A stretch of DNA of 64,000 bases from Streptomyces cyaneofuscatus (GTDB lineage Bacteria > Actinomycetota > Actinomycetes > Streptomycetales > Streptomycetaceae), in NCBI RefSeq assembly GCF_000718135.1, contig NZ_JOEM01000020.1:89838-153837 (forward strand). The letters are read 5' to 3'. Positions within the stretch are counted from its first letter, which is position 1, and each line of letters opens with the position of its first letter. Position numbers and translations under genes: made by a program. Under the pieces are notes generated by a model, which did no database searches, had not been told where the DNA came from, and was given only the letters and a program-made list of their open reading frames with translations. This document shows positions 44,001 through 50,957 of this stretch, piece after piece.

Positions 44001-45107
44001 CTCGCCCCCGCCGACCGGTGGCGGCTCGTCCTCGGCCGGCGTCCCGACCAACTGCCGTCCGGGGCCGCCCGCCTGGCCACCGCCCTGGACGAGTTGTACG
44101 GCGCGGGGCGCGGGGAGGGCTCCCGTGGCGGCCTGCCCACCCCCGGCGGGAGTCGCGGCGGCCGCGAGGCGTCGTTCCCCGGCGTTCGCGAGTGGTCCGA
44201 GGAACTCGCCGCGCTCTTCGGCCCCGGCGTCCGTGAGGAGGTCCTCGCCGCCGCTGCCGCGACCGGCCGGCAGGACGTCCTCACCGAACTCGACCCGGCC
44301 GCCGCCACCCCCTCCGTCGAGCTGCTCCGCACGGTCCTGCGCTACGCGGGCGGTCTCCCCGAGGCGCGCCTCGCGGCGCTCCGGCCACTGGTCCGCCGCC
44401 TGGTCGACGAACTGACCCGGCAGCTGGCCACCCGGCTGCGGCCGGCCCTCACCGGCACCATGCTGGCCCGGCCCACCCGCCGCCCGGGCGGACGGCTCGA
44501 CCTGCCGCGTACGCTGCGCGCCAATCTGGCCACAGCCCGCCGCACGGCCGACGGCACGGTCCAAGTCGTCCCCGAGAAGCCGGTGTTCCGCAGCCGTGCC
44601 CGCCGGTCGGCCGACTGGCGGCTGATCCTGGTCACCGACGTCTCCGGGTCCATGGAGGCGTCGACGATCTGGTCCGCGCTGACCGCCTCCGTACTGGCCG
44701 GGGTGCCCACCTTGAGCACCCACTTCCTGGCCTTCTCCACGGAGGTCGTCGACCTCACCGGCCATGTGCACGACCCCCTCTCGCTCCTTCTTGAGGTGAG
44801 CGTGGGCGGCGGCACGCACATCGCGGCCGGGCTGCGCCACGCGCGCAGCCTGATCACGGTGCCCAGCCGGACCCTTGTCGTCGTCATCAGCGACTTCGAG
44901 GAGGGCGCCCCGCTCGGCGGACTGCTGTCCGAGGTCCGGGCCCTGGTCGCCACCGGCTGCCATGTCCTGGGGTGCGCCAGCCTCGACGACGCCGGCCGGC
45001 CGCGCTACTCGACGGGCGTCGCCGGGCAGCTCGTGGCCGCCGGCATGCCCGTGGCGGCCCTCAGCCCACTCGAACTCGCCCGCTGGATAGGGGAGAAGAC
45101 CGCATGA
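41085..45107 (+). CDS. DUF5682 - vWA fusion protein
   Basis: 1340-aa protein joining two parts that I recall as separate neighbouring genes in many actinomycetes. Residues about 75-910 are a DUF5682 (EreA/TIKI-like) region: GVRHHAPSL near 85, LLVELPAEF near 110 and VVVGAFHTPALL near 298 give the expected His and Glu residues of a putative hydrolase. Two low-complexity stretches follow, an Asp/Ala/Pro-rich insert (about 305-365) and a Pro/Thr/Gly-rich linker (about 912-966). The C-terminal part starts at WRLVLGR and holds a vWA domain (about 1180-1340) with MIDAS residues DVSGS, GGGTH and ISDFEEG. It would couple a hydrolase to MoxR. ATGA overlap with the next gene. Confidence 0.88.
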   Translation: MSQSTTPEKRAATPEGREAAAGAARPVAEAAATTKKRPVAAGTTRPVAEAPTALPPQGPEARPATPEAAVAALAADGPGLPFLIGVRHHAPSLAAAVPALLDAAAPDVLLVELPAEFQPWLGWLAHEETRAPVALAAVPADGPGAGGGQGPAFYPFADFSPELAALRWAARNGVPAVACDLPLADRAWALGGPDAPAPVPGVDSAPVPGEGHGLSSALRSRLTGRDGDDLWDRLVEAPAPGSPPEALRRAALLTGWALRYEAEARRGVDGTDLVREACMREHIAEALANGRRPAVVVGAFHTPALLPSAAASATAPAPGAPDAADVPDAADAPHAAEAPDAPRAAESPDAPNAPAGAPKAPAREPGGGAAAACTVSLIPYTYPLLDSRSGYPAGIRDPEWQHTVLDAAGDPAALHEALVRTAVRVCVALREQGHPYGPADGREVVRVAGDLARLRDLPAPGRGELLEAVQTVLGRGETYGTGRAVAHALERVLVGTRTGRPTPAAPRSGLGPAVEAETEALSLPGPADTHEKTPRDLRLDPARSALDGRRELLLRRLTACGIPYAQEQGVTGAAGSEGLTTRWQVRWTPATAAMLTAAGVRGVTPAQAAEGVLRGRHATESAEGGPTAAQVVRGLTEAAECGLPALADERLTELAAVLPASGTLPELLAGLDLLDRVAAGHLPGLGAPRDPSRPKAANAVAPLSTRVAHAAELLTSAAVRQVDGLTGSEEPEDARALLELAQRADRLGGIRLADALARLAADGTPLIAAAAGAVRVLTGHEQAETFGVRVASWVDAAVDSPSRAALTARLTGVLTAAGPLLTVGVAALDPLLHRVVEVDDAAFLTRLPALRGGFDTLSPAARDRLLGTVEERLGERVDLADADDPAELARRAVADLAARDLLTALGLPVPSPGDTGRRPPSAPDTTTRPHAAPAYPSTTGTSPAIGPDTASGPGPETAPGPEAALEFAPVRTLAPADRWRLVLGRRPDQLPSGAARLATALDELYGAGRGEGSRGGLPTPGGSRGGREASFPGVREWSEELAALFGPGVREEVLAAAAATGRQDVLTELDPAAATPSVELLRTVLRYAGGLPEARLAALRPLVRRLVDELTRQLATRLRPALTGTMLARPTRRPGGRLDLPRTLRANLATARRTADGTVQVVPEKPVFRSRARRSADWRLILVTDVSGSMEASTIWSALTASVLAGVPTLSTHFLAFSTEVVDLTGHVHDPLSLLLEVSVGGGTHIAAGLRHARSLITVPSRTLVVVISDFEEGAPLGGLLSEVRALVATGCHVLGCASLDDAGRPRYSTGVAGQLVAAGMPVAALSPLELARWIGEKTA

Positions 45108-47065
45108 CCGCCGCCCCGTTGCCACCCGTCGCGCCGGAGGTCACGGCCACACTGGTGGAGGACCTCTCGCCCCGGCTGCGCAAGCGGCTGGACGCGGCGG
45201 TCACCAAGCTCGGCAGCCGCCCCACGCACCGCGACGGGGACACGGTGACGATCGCGGTCGACGACGACACCGAACTCCGCCTCCACGCCCCGGGCGGCGT
45301 GGTGGCCACGGTGGACGCCATCACCTGCGGCTGCCTCCTCGCCCCGGCCTGCGTCCACCGCGCGGCCGCCGCCAGCGCCGCCCCCGCGGCGGACCCGGCC
45401 CCCGAACCCGCCGCCGAACCCGCCGCCGAATCCACCCCCGACGCGGCTCCCGACCCAGCCGCACAACCGGCCGCCCCTACGGTCCCCGACTCCACCCCGC
45501 CCCCCAACTCCACTCCGTCCCTCGGCGACACCACCCCGCCGACCGCCCCCGCCCTCGCGACGGCCCCGCCGAGCACCCCCGTCACAGTCCCCGCCCCCGA
45601 CGAGGCAACCCCCGCCCAGCGCGAGGCGGCCGCCGCTCTCTGGTCGGCGGGCGCGGCCGTGCTGGAGGCGGGTGTGGCCGGGGCCGGCGCCGTCGCCCAG
45701 GCGGCACTGCTGCGCGCCGCGCACACCGCCCGGCTCCGGCAACTGCCGCGCGGCGCGTCCGCCGCACTGTCCGTCGTCACCCTGCTGCGCGCAGCCCGCG
45801 CCGGCGACCCCTCGTACCGCACCGCCGACCTCGTCACCGCCCTGGCCGAACTGCTGGGCACCGCACACCGCGTGGGGACGGCCTCCGGCGCGGAGCTGGC
45901 AGCCGTACGAGGCCGTGCCCGCCGCCCGTACAGCCCGGACGGCTCCCTGCGCCTGTACGGCCTCTTCACCGAACCCGTCGTCACCGACTCGGGGCACGGC
46001 GGTGCCCGCACCTGGGTCGTCACCGCCGACGGCCGGCTCTGCACGGTCGGAGACGTGGCGCCCGGCGGGGTGGGACGCGCCCTGGGCGTTGCCGACCGCA
46101 CCGTGCGCCTCGGGGACACCGCGCTCACCCACCGGGAGCTGGGCCGGGCCGGCCTCGCGGTCTCCGGGGCGACGGTCTCGCCGGACGGCAGACTGGGCGC
46201 CGGGAAGGGTGTCAAGGCCGTCACCGCCCGGGGCGCGGCCTGGACGGAACCGCCCCTCGCCGCCCTGTGGGGGACCCCGCCCGCCGAACAGGCCGCCCGC
46301 GCCCTGCGATCCGTCTCCCGCTACGCGGAACCGGGCGGCGGTGGCAGCGACCTGCTCTTCCTGGACATCGAACTCCTGGGCGCGGTAGGGGAGTCGGGTG
46401 GTACGTGCCTGCTCGCGCGGTGCGACGGCGGGGTCCCCGTCCGGCTCGCCGTGGCCGACGACGACCCCGCGCTGGCCCACCGCGACAACCTGATGCTCCT
46501 GGCCACGGCACCGGGGACGCGGCTGCGGATCATCGGCCGCCTGGTGCCCGCCCCGCACCCCCGGCTCACCCTCCTCGCCTGCTCGCACCCCACCGGGGAG
46601 TCCACGGTCGACCTCGGCTTCGACCGTCTGAGCCGCGCCGACCTCCCCGACCCGGGCGCCCCCGTGCACTCCGCCCCGGACCGGCCCGGCGGCCCCGGCG
46701 CGGAGTCACCCCTCCATCTCCTGGAGCGGCGCGTCGAACAGACCGTCCCTGCGGGCCGTGCCGCCCTCGGCATGCTCGGCGACGTCACCGCCGAGGCCCG
46801 CCGCCTGCGCCGCGCGGGCCTCCCCACGGCCGCCGGCCTGCTCACCGCCCTCCGTGCCTCGGCGGCCCGCCGCGAGCGCGACCTCTTCGGCCGCCTCCTC
46901 CCCGCCGACACCGACGGCTTCGCCGCCCACTGGCTGGCCGCCACCCGCTACACGGCCTCCGTCGCCGAGTCCCTGTGCGCGGCGGCCTGGGAGCCGGGGC
47001 CGGCTGTCCCCACCCACGGCCCCACGGAAGCCACCGCCCCCCGACCAGCCGGAAGCCCCCGATGA
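45104..47065 (+). CDS. SWIM zinc-finger protein
   Basis: 653-aa cytoplasmic protein. A SWIM zinc finger CGCLLAPACVH (C-x-C-x5-C-x-H) lies near residues 76-86, then a Pro/Ala-rich linker of about 75 residues. The remainder is a helical and strand-rich region with no recognised catalytic motif (for example LLRAARAGDPSYRTADLVTA, LRIIGRLVPAPHPRLTLLAC). SWIM fingers bind DNA or proteins, and such genes accompany MoxR-DUF5682-vWA sets. It overlaps both neighbours by 4 bp. Confidence 0.85.
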   Translation: MTAAPLPPVAPEVTATLVEDLSPRLRKRLDAAVTKLGSRPTHRDGDTVTIAVDDDTELRLHAPGGVVATVDAITCGCLLAPACVHRAAAASAAPAADPAPEPAAEPAAESTPDAAPDPAAQPAAPTVPDSTPPPNSTPSLGDTTPPTAPALATAPPSTPVTVPAPDEATPAQREAAAALWSAGAAVLEAGVAGAGAVAQAALLRAAHTARLRQLPRGASAALSVVTLLRAARAGDPSYRTADLVTALAELLGTAHRVGTASGAELAAVRGRARRPYSPDGSLRLYGLFTEPVVTDSGHGGARTWVVTADGRLCTVGDVAPGGVGRALGVADRTVRLGDTALTHRELGRAGLAVSGATVSPDGRLGAGKGVKAVTARGAAWTEPPLAALWGTPPAEQAARALRSVSRYAEPGGGGSDLLFLDIELLGAVGESGGTCLLARCDGGVPVRLAVADDDPALAHRDNLMLLATAPGTRLRIIGRLVPAPHPRLTLLACSHPTGESTVDLGFDRLSRADLPDPGAPVHSAPDRPGGPGAESPLHLLERRVEQTVPAGRAALGMLGDVTAEARRLRRAGLPTAAGLLTALRASAARRERDLFGRLLPADTDGFAAHWLAATRYTASVAESLCAAAWEPGPAVPTHGPTEATAPRPAGSPR

Positions 47066-48039
47066 ACGCCCCCCGCACGAAGATCCTCGCCGCCGCGGCA
47101 GCCGTCGCCCTCCTCGCGGGCGGCGGCGCCCTCGCCCTGTCCCTGCGCGGGGGCGACGAACCCGCCCCGCAGACCTCCTTCTGCTGGGCCAGCCTCACTC
47201 GCGAGGACGTGTCCGCGCTCACCGTCGAACCGCGCGAGCGGTACACGTCCAGGGAGACCGCAGTGACGACCTCCCGGCTCTCCTACTGCGATGTGGACGG
47301 CGAGTTCACGCTGAGCCTCGAATCCCTGCACTCCGCCGAGAGCGTCTGGGGGACCGCCGACGAGGTCGCCGCCGCGTCCCCGGTCCGCGCCCCGATCCCC
47401 GGCGCACCCGGATGGGTCAACAGGACGTACGCCGGGGTCCTGCTGCCCACCGACTGCGCCGACGCCTTGGCAAAGCCCGCGCCCTATCTCCAGATCCAGG
47501 CGACGAACGACCAGGAGGACACCTGGCGGGACGGCGCTCTGCAGAAGCGGATGGCCACCGTCCTCACCACCGCCGCCGACCGGCTGACCGGGACACTGGG
47601 CTGCTCCGGACCCACCCCCGCGACCCCGCCGGGGACCGCCCCGCCCGTACTCGAACGCGAGGAGCTGGACCCCGCCCGGGCGTGCGGCATCGAGGGGTTC
47701 GCCCCGCTGAAGCCATCGGCCGTCGCCGGATTCTCCCAGGCTGCGACCGGGGGCGACTTCCGCCTGTGGAGCTGCGCCATCGGCGCCGGCGACGACGACA
47801 GCGACAACCTCGTCCACTTCACCGTCACCCAGGAACCCGCCCTGGTCGAACGGCACGGCTCCGACGACAAGGACCGGTCCGCCCTGCTGACCTGCGCGGG
47901 CAGGCCGACCCTGGTCCAGGTCGGGCACTTCCACGGGCTGAAGGAGAAGCCCGCCCGCGACGACCTCCGCCCGGACGCCGACCTGCTGACCGGCCTGGCC
48001 GACGCCCTCGCCGGCCAGGCCGGGTGCGAGCGGGAGTGA
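47062..48039 (+). CDS. Membrane-anchored extracytoplasmic protein, last gene of MoxR-vWA operon
   Basis: 325-aa protein with one N-terminal membrane anchor (about residues 8-28; no lipobox). The outer part appears to be two copies of one domain: SFCWASLTREDVSALT ... LSYCDVDGEF, and RACGIEGFAPLKPSAVAGF ... LWSCAIGAGDD, each with a cysteine pair likely to form a disulfide. The function is unknown. The ATG overlaps the SWIM gene stop, so it seems to belong to the operon, although it could be a later addition. Confidence 0.75.
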   Translation: MNAPRTKILAAAAAVALLAGGGALALSLRGGDEPAPQTSFCWASLTREDVSALTVEPRERYTSRETAVTTSRLSYCDVDGEFTLSLESLHSAESVWGTADEVAAASPVRAPIPGAPGWVNRTYAGVLLPTDCADALAKPAPYLQIQATNDQEDTWRDGALQKRMATVLTTAADRLTGTLGCSGPTPATPPGTAPPVLEREELDPARACGIEGFAPLKPSAVAGFSQAATGGDFRLWSCAIGAGDDDSDNLVHFTVTQEPALVERHGSDDKDRSALLTCAGRPTLVQVGHFHGLKEKPARDDLRPDADLLTGLADALAGQAGCERE

Positions 48040-48196
48040 CCGGCCCGGCAATCACCCACCAGCCCCCAGCTCGACCGGGTGACCGTCGCCTGCGAGGAGA
48101 CCTGGGCCACATATGGGTGCGGCCGGGATGTCCTCGCTCCACCTGGGCGTTGGCGTGGGGTGGCGCATCACCCAGCCGACGCCCGATGCCCGATTC

Positions 48197-48222
48197 CCGA
48201 CGACCGACGACCGACGACCGAT
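48197..48222. repeat. Short tandem repeat before the oxidoreductase gene
   Basis: CGACCGA-type units are repeated about three to four times in the 197-bp gap before the next gene. No function is apparent. Confidence 0.5.
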
Positions 48223-48236
48223 GAACAGGACCTGAT

Positions 48237-49355
48237 GTGACCGACCTCGAATCCGGCCGCGCGGCCGCGGCTCTCTCCCGCCCCTTCACGGTCCGCGGAC
48301 TCACTTCGCGCAACCGGATCGCCATGGCTCCCATGACCCGGCAGTTCTCCCCCGACGGGGTCCCCGGCCGGGACGTGGCGGACTACTACGCCCGACGGGC
48401 CGCCGGTGGGGTGGGCCTGATCATCACCGAGGGCACCTACATCGACCACGACTCCGCCGGGACCAGCGACCGGGTCCCGCGCTTCCACGGCGAGGACGCC
48501 TTCGCGGGCTGGGCCGGCGTCGTCGACTCCGTACACGGGGCGGGCGGTACGGTCATCCCGCAGCTGTGGCACGTGGGTGTCACGCGCACCGAGGGCGCGC
48601 CCCCGGTGGCGGACGCCGAACCGGTGGGCCCCTCGGGCGTCTCCCTGACCGGCGAGCCCAAGGGGCGCGCGATGACGCAGCAGGACCTCGACGACGTCAT
48701 CGCCGCGTTCGCCGACGCGGCGGCCGCCGCCGAGCGTCTCGGCTTCGACGGCATCGAACTCCACGGAGCCCACGGCTACTTGATCGACCAGTTCCTGTGG
48801 TCCGGCAGCAACCGCCGTACCGACGCCTACGGTGGCGACCTCGTCGCCCGTACCCGGTTCGCGGCCGAGATCGTCGCGGCCTGCCGGGCGGCGGTCTCCG
48901 ACTCCTTCCCCCTCTTCTTCCGTATGTCCCAGTGGAAGATGCACGCCTACGAGGCCAAGCTCGCGCAGACCCCCACCGAACTGGACGCCCTGATCACGCC
49001 GTTGGCCGAGGCGGGGGTCGATGTCTTCCACGCCTCCACCCGCCGCTACTGGCTCCCCGAGTTCGACGACTCCGACCTGAACCTGGCCGGCTGGGTGAAG
49101 AAGATCAGCGGCAGGCCGACGGTCACGGTCGGTTCGGTCGGCCTGGACGGTGACTTCTTCGGCGCCTTCGCGGGCAACGGCTCCGCGGTCACCGGCGTCG
49201 ACCAGCTGTTGGACCGGATGGAGCGCGACGAGTTCGACCTGGTCGCCGTCGGCCGCGCGCTGATCGCCGACCCGGAGTGGGCGGCCAAGACCCTGGGCGG
49301 GCGGACCGGGGACATCACCCCGTTCGGTGCGGAGATGCTGAAAACGCTGCGCTGA
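48237..49355 (+). CDS. NADH:flavin oxidoreductase (old yellow enzyme family)
   Basis: 372-aa FMN-dependent TIM-barrel oxidoreductase. Motifs: LTSRNRIAMAPMTRQFSPDG at the start, IPQLWHVGVT, the catalytic-site block IELHGAHGYLIDQFLW, and RRTDAYGGDLVARTRFAAEI. It likely reduces activated C=C bonds with NAD(P)H. GTG start at 48237. No cofactor-binding C-terminal domain, so it belongs to the short class. A single gene; its physiological substrate cannot be read. Confidence 0.93.
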   Translation: MTDLESGRAAAALSRPFTVRGLTSRNRIAMAPMTRQFSPDGVPGRDVADYYARRAAGGVGLIITEGTYIDHDSAGTSDRVPRFHGEDAFAGWAGVVDSVHGAGGTVIPQLWHVGVTRTEGAPPVADAEPVGPSGVSLTGEPKGRAMTQQDLDDVIAAFADAAAAAERLGFDGIELHGAHGYLIDQFLWSGSNRRTDAYGGDLVARTRFAAEIVAACRAAVSDSFPLFFRMSQWKMHAYEAKLAQTPTELDALITPLAEAGVDVFHASTRRYWLPEFDDSDLNLAGWVKKISGRPTVTVGSVGLDGDFFGAFAGNGSAVTGVDQLLDRMERDEFDLVAVGRALIADPEWAAKTLGGRTGDITPFGAEMLKTLR

Positions 49356-49400
49356 GTGAGGTGTTGGCGGAGGCGGGGCGGGGGCCGGGGCGGGATCGAG

Positions 49401-49430
49401 CCGAGTCGAGTCGGGCCGAGTCGAGTCGGG
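49401..49430. repeat. 15-bp tandem duplication
   Basis: CCGAGTCGAGTCGGG occurs twice in a row in the 296-bp gap between the oxidoreductase and serine hydrolase genes. I see no gene or clear promoter in that gap. Confidence 0.7.
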
Positions 49431-49651
49431 CCGGGCTCGGCGGGAAGCGTCGCGTAGTTGGCCGAATGCGATGTTTATCGGAGCGAATTCCTGAAGGCCG
49501 ATCCGTCGGCCGCCCGGTCCGGTTCATACTCGGGCCTGCGGGTGCCCCGGCCGTTGTTGTGGCAGGTGCATGGCGATCGGCTGTCGGTGGCCCGCCCCTT
49601 GCCCGTGCGCTGGCGACCGCCCTGTTTCCTGACCGAAGAGGAACACACGCC

Positions 49652-50776
49652 GTGAAGTCGCAGACGTTACGCCTTCCGCTCGCGCTCGGCCTCGCCTCCG
49701 CGCTGCTGGCCTTTCCGACGGCCGCGCACGCGCAGCCGGCCGCGGACCACGCCCCGACCCTGGCGGCCCTCAAGGCGCTCCAGGCGAACGCGGGCCCAGG
49801 AGCGGGCGTCCACGCCGGTGACGGATCCACGTCCTGGACCCTCTCCACCGGCACGGGCACCGTCGACCAGAACCGGCCGATCCAGCCGGACGAGCGCTTC
49901 CGTGCCGGGAGCCAGACCAAGACCTTTGTCGCCGTCGCGGTCCTGAAACTGGTCGAGCGGGGTGCCTTCTCGCTGGACGAGCCGATCGGCGGCCTGCTGC
50001 CCGGCGTGGTCACCGGCAACGGGTACGGCGACACCGCCATCACCGTGCGCCACCTCCTCCAGCACACCAGCGGTATCCCCACCAACGGACTGCCCCTCCC
50101 GCAGGCCGGTCCGGACGGTACGTACACGCTGGCCGCCCTGGTGAAGGACGGGCTCCGCTTCGCCCCGGCCGCGGCTCCGGGCGCCGCGTTCCACTACTCC
50201 AACACCAACTACGAGATCCTCGGCCTGCTCATCGAGAAGGTGACCGGGCTGCCGGTGTACGAGGCGGTCACCACCACGGTCATCCGTCCCCTCGGCCTGC
50301 CCCGGACCAGCTTCCCGGCGGCCGGTGACCGCGCCGTACCCGAACCCGCCGTGCACGGCTACCGCGGCGCCCGGATCGGCGGCTTCTTCTTCTGGCTGGA
50401 CGGAACGGTCTACGAGCCCAGCAACTTCTACGCCTCCGGCGCCGTCATCTCCACCCTGAAGGACCTCACCGCCTTCTACCGGGCGCTGATCGGCGGTGAG
50501 GTGCTCACACCGGACTCCCTGGCGGAGCTGGAGAGGACGGTCCAACCCGGAGCGCCGGGTGTGGAGTACGGGCTCGGCATCACCGCGTACGCCCTGTCCT
50601 GCGGCGGCAAGGCCTGGGGCCACAACGGTGCCGTGCCCGGTTACTTCACCCAGACACTGGTCACGAAGGACGGCCGGCACGCCTCCGTGGTGACCAACGC
50701 CCACCTGGTGACCAATGTCCCCAACGCGCAGATGATGAAGGTGCTGGACACCGCCCTGTGCGAGTCCCGCGACTGA
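49652..50776 (+). CDS. Secreted serine hydrolase (beta-lactamase/DD-peptidase family)
   Basis: 374-aa protein with a Sec signal peptide (residues 1-27, ending AAHAQ). The penicillin-binding-type active site is present: SQTK with Ser87 and Lys90, YSN near 182 (HYSNTNYE) and a late HNG motif (GHNGAVPG). It belongs to the class C beta-lactamase/D-alanyl-D-alanine carboxypeptidase/esterase group. GTG start with a GAGGAA ribosome site. Whether it acts on peptidoglycan, D-peptides or esters cannot be decided. Confidence 0.92.
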   Translation: MKSQTLRLPLALGLASALLAFPTAAHAQPAADHAPTLAALKALQANAGPGAGVHAGDGSTSWTLSTGTGTVDQNRPIQPDERFRAGSQTKTFVAVAVLKLVERGAFSLDEPIGGLLPGVVTGNGYGDTAITVRHLLQHTSGIPTNGLPLPQAGPDGTYTLAALVKDGLRFAPAAAPGAAFHYSNTNYEILGLLIEKVTGLPVYEAVTTTVIRPLGLPRTSFPAAGDRAVPEPAVHGYRGARIGGFFFWLDGTVYEPSNFYASGAVISTLKDLTAFYRALIGGEVLTPDSLAELERTVQPGAPGVEYGLGITAYALSCGGKAWGHNGAVPGYFTQTLVTKDGRHASVVTNAHLVTNVPNAQMMKVLDTALCESRD

Positions 50777-50892
50777 CGCGGCGCACACGGCTGACGCGCA
50801 CCCGACCCCCGCGCCCCCGGCGAACGACCGAGCCCGATGTCCCGTGTCCGGCCGTACCGCCCGCATTTACCGGCCCGCCACGACCCCTTCCC

Positions 50893-50935
50893 TTCTGTTC
50901 GGTTCTCTTGGAGCATTCTGTTCGCTTCTGTTCCC
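50893..50935. repeat. Direct repeats before phospholipase gene
   Basis: Three copies of TTCTGTTCS or a near form start at 50893, 50916 and 50926, ending 23 bp before the next start codon. They might bind a regulator such as PhoP, but spacing (23 and 10) does not fit the usual 11-bp direct-repeat unit. Confidence 0.35.
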
Positions 50936-50957
50936 CCACTCCAAGAGGCCCCCACGC

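Noticed and set aside
34483..45125. Very long open frames on the minus strand opposite the MoxR-vWA operon
   Set aside because: They are the usual mirror of high-GC coding sequence: low-complexity Gly/Arg/Ala/Val translation, no domains, and the plus-strand genes have clear motifs and coupled starts.
48197..48222. CGACCGA repeats considered as a CRISPR remnant
   Set aside because: Units are far too short and there are no spacers.
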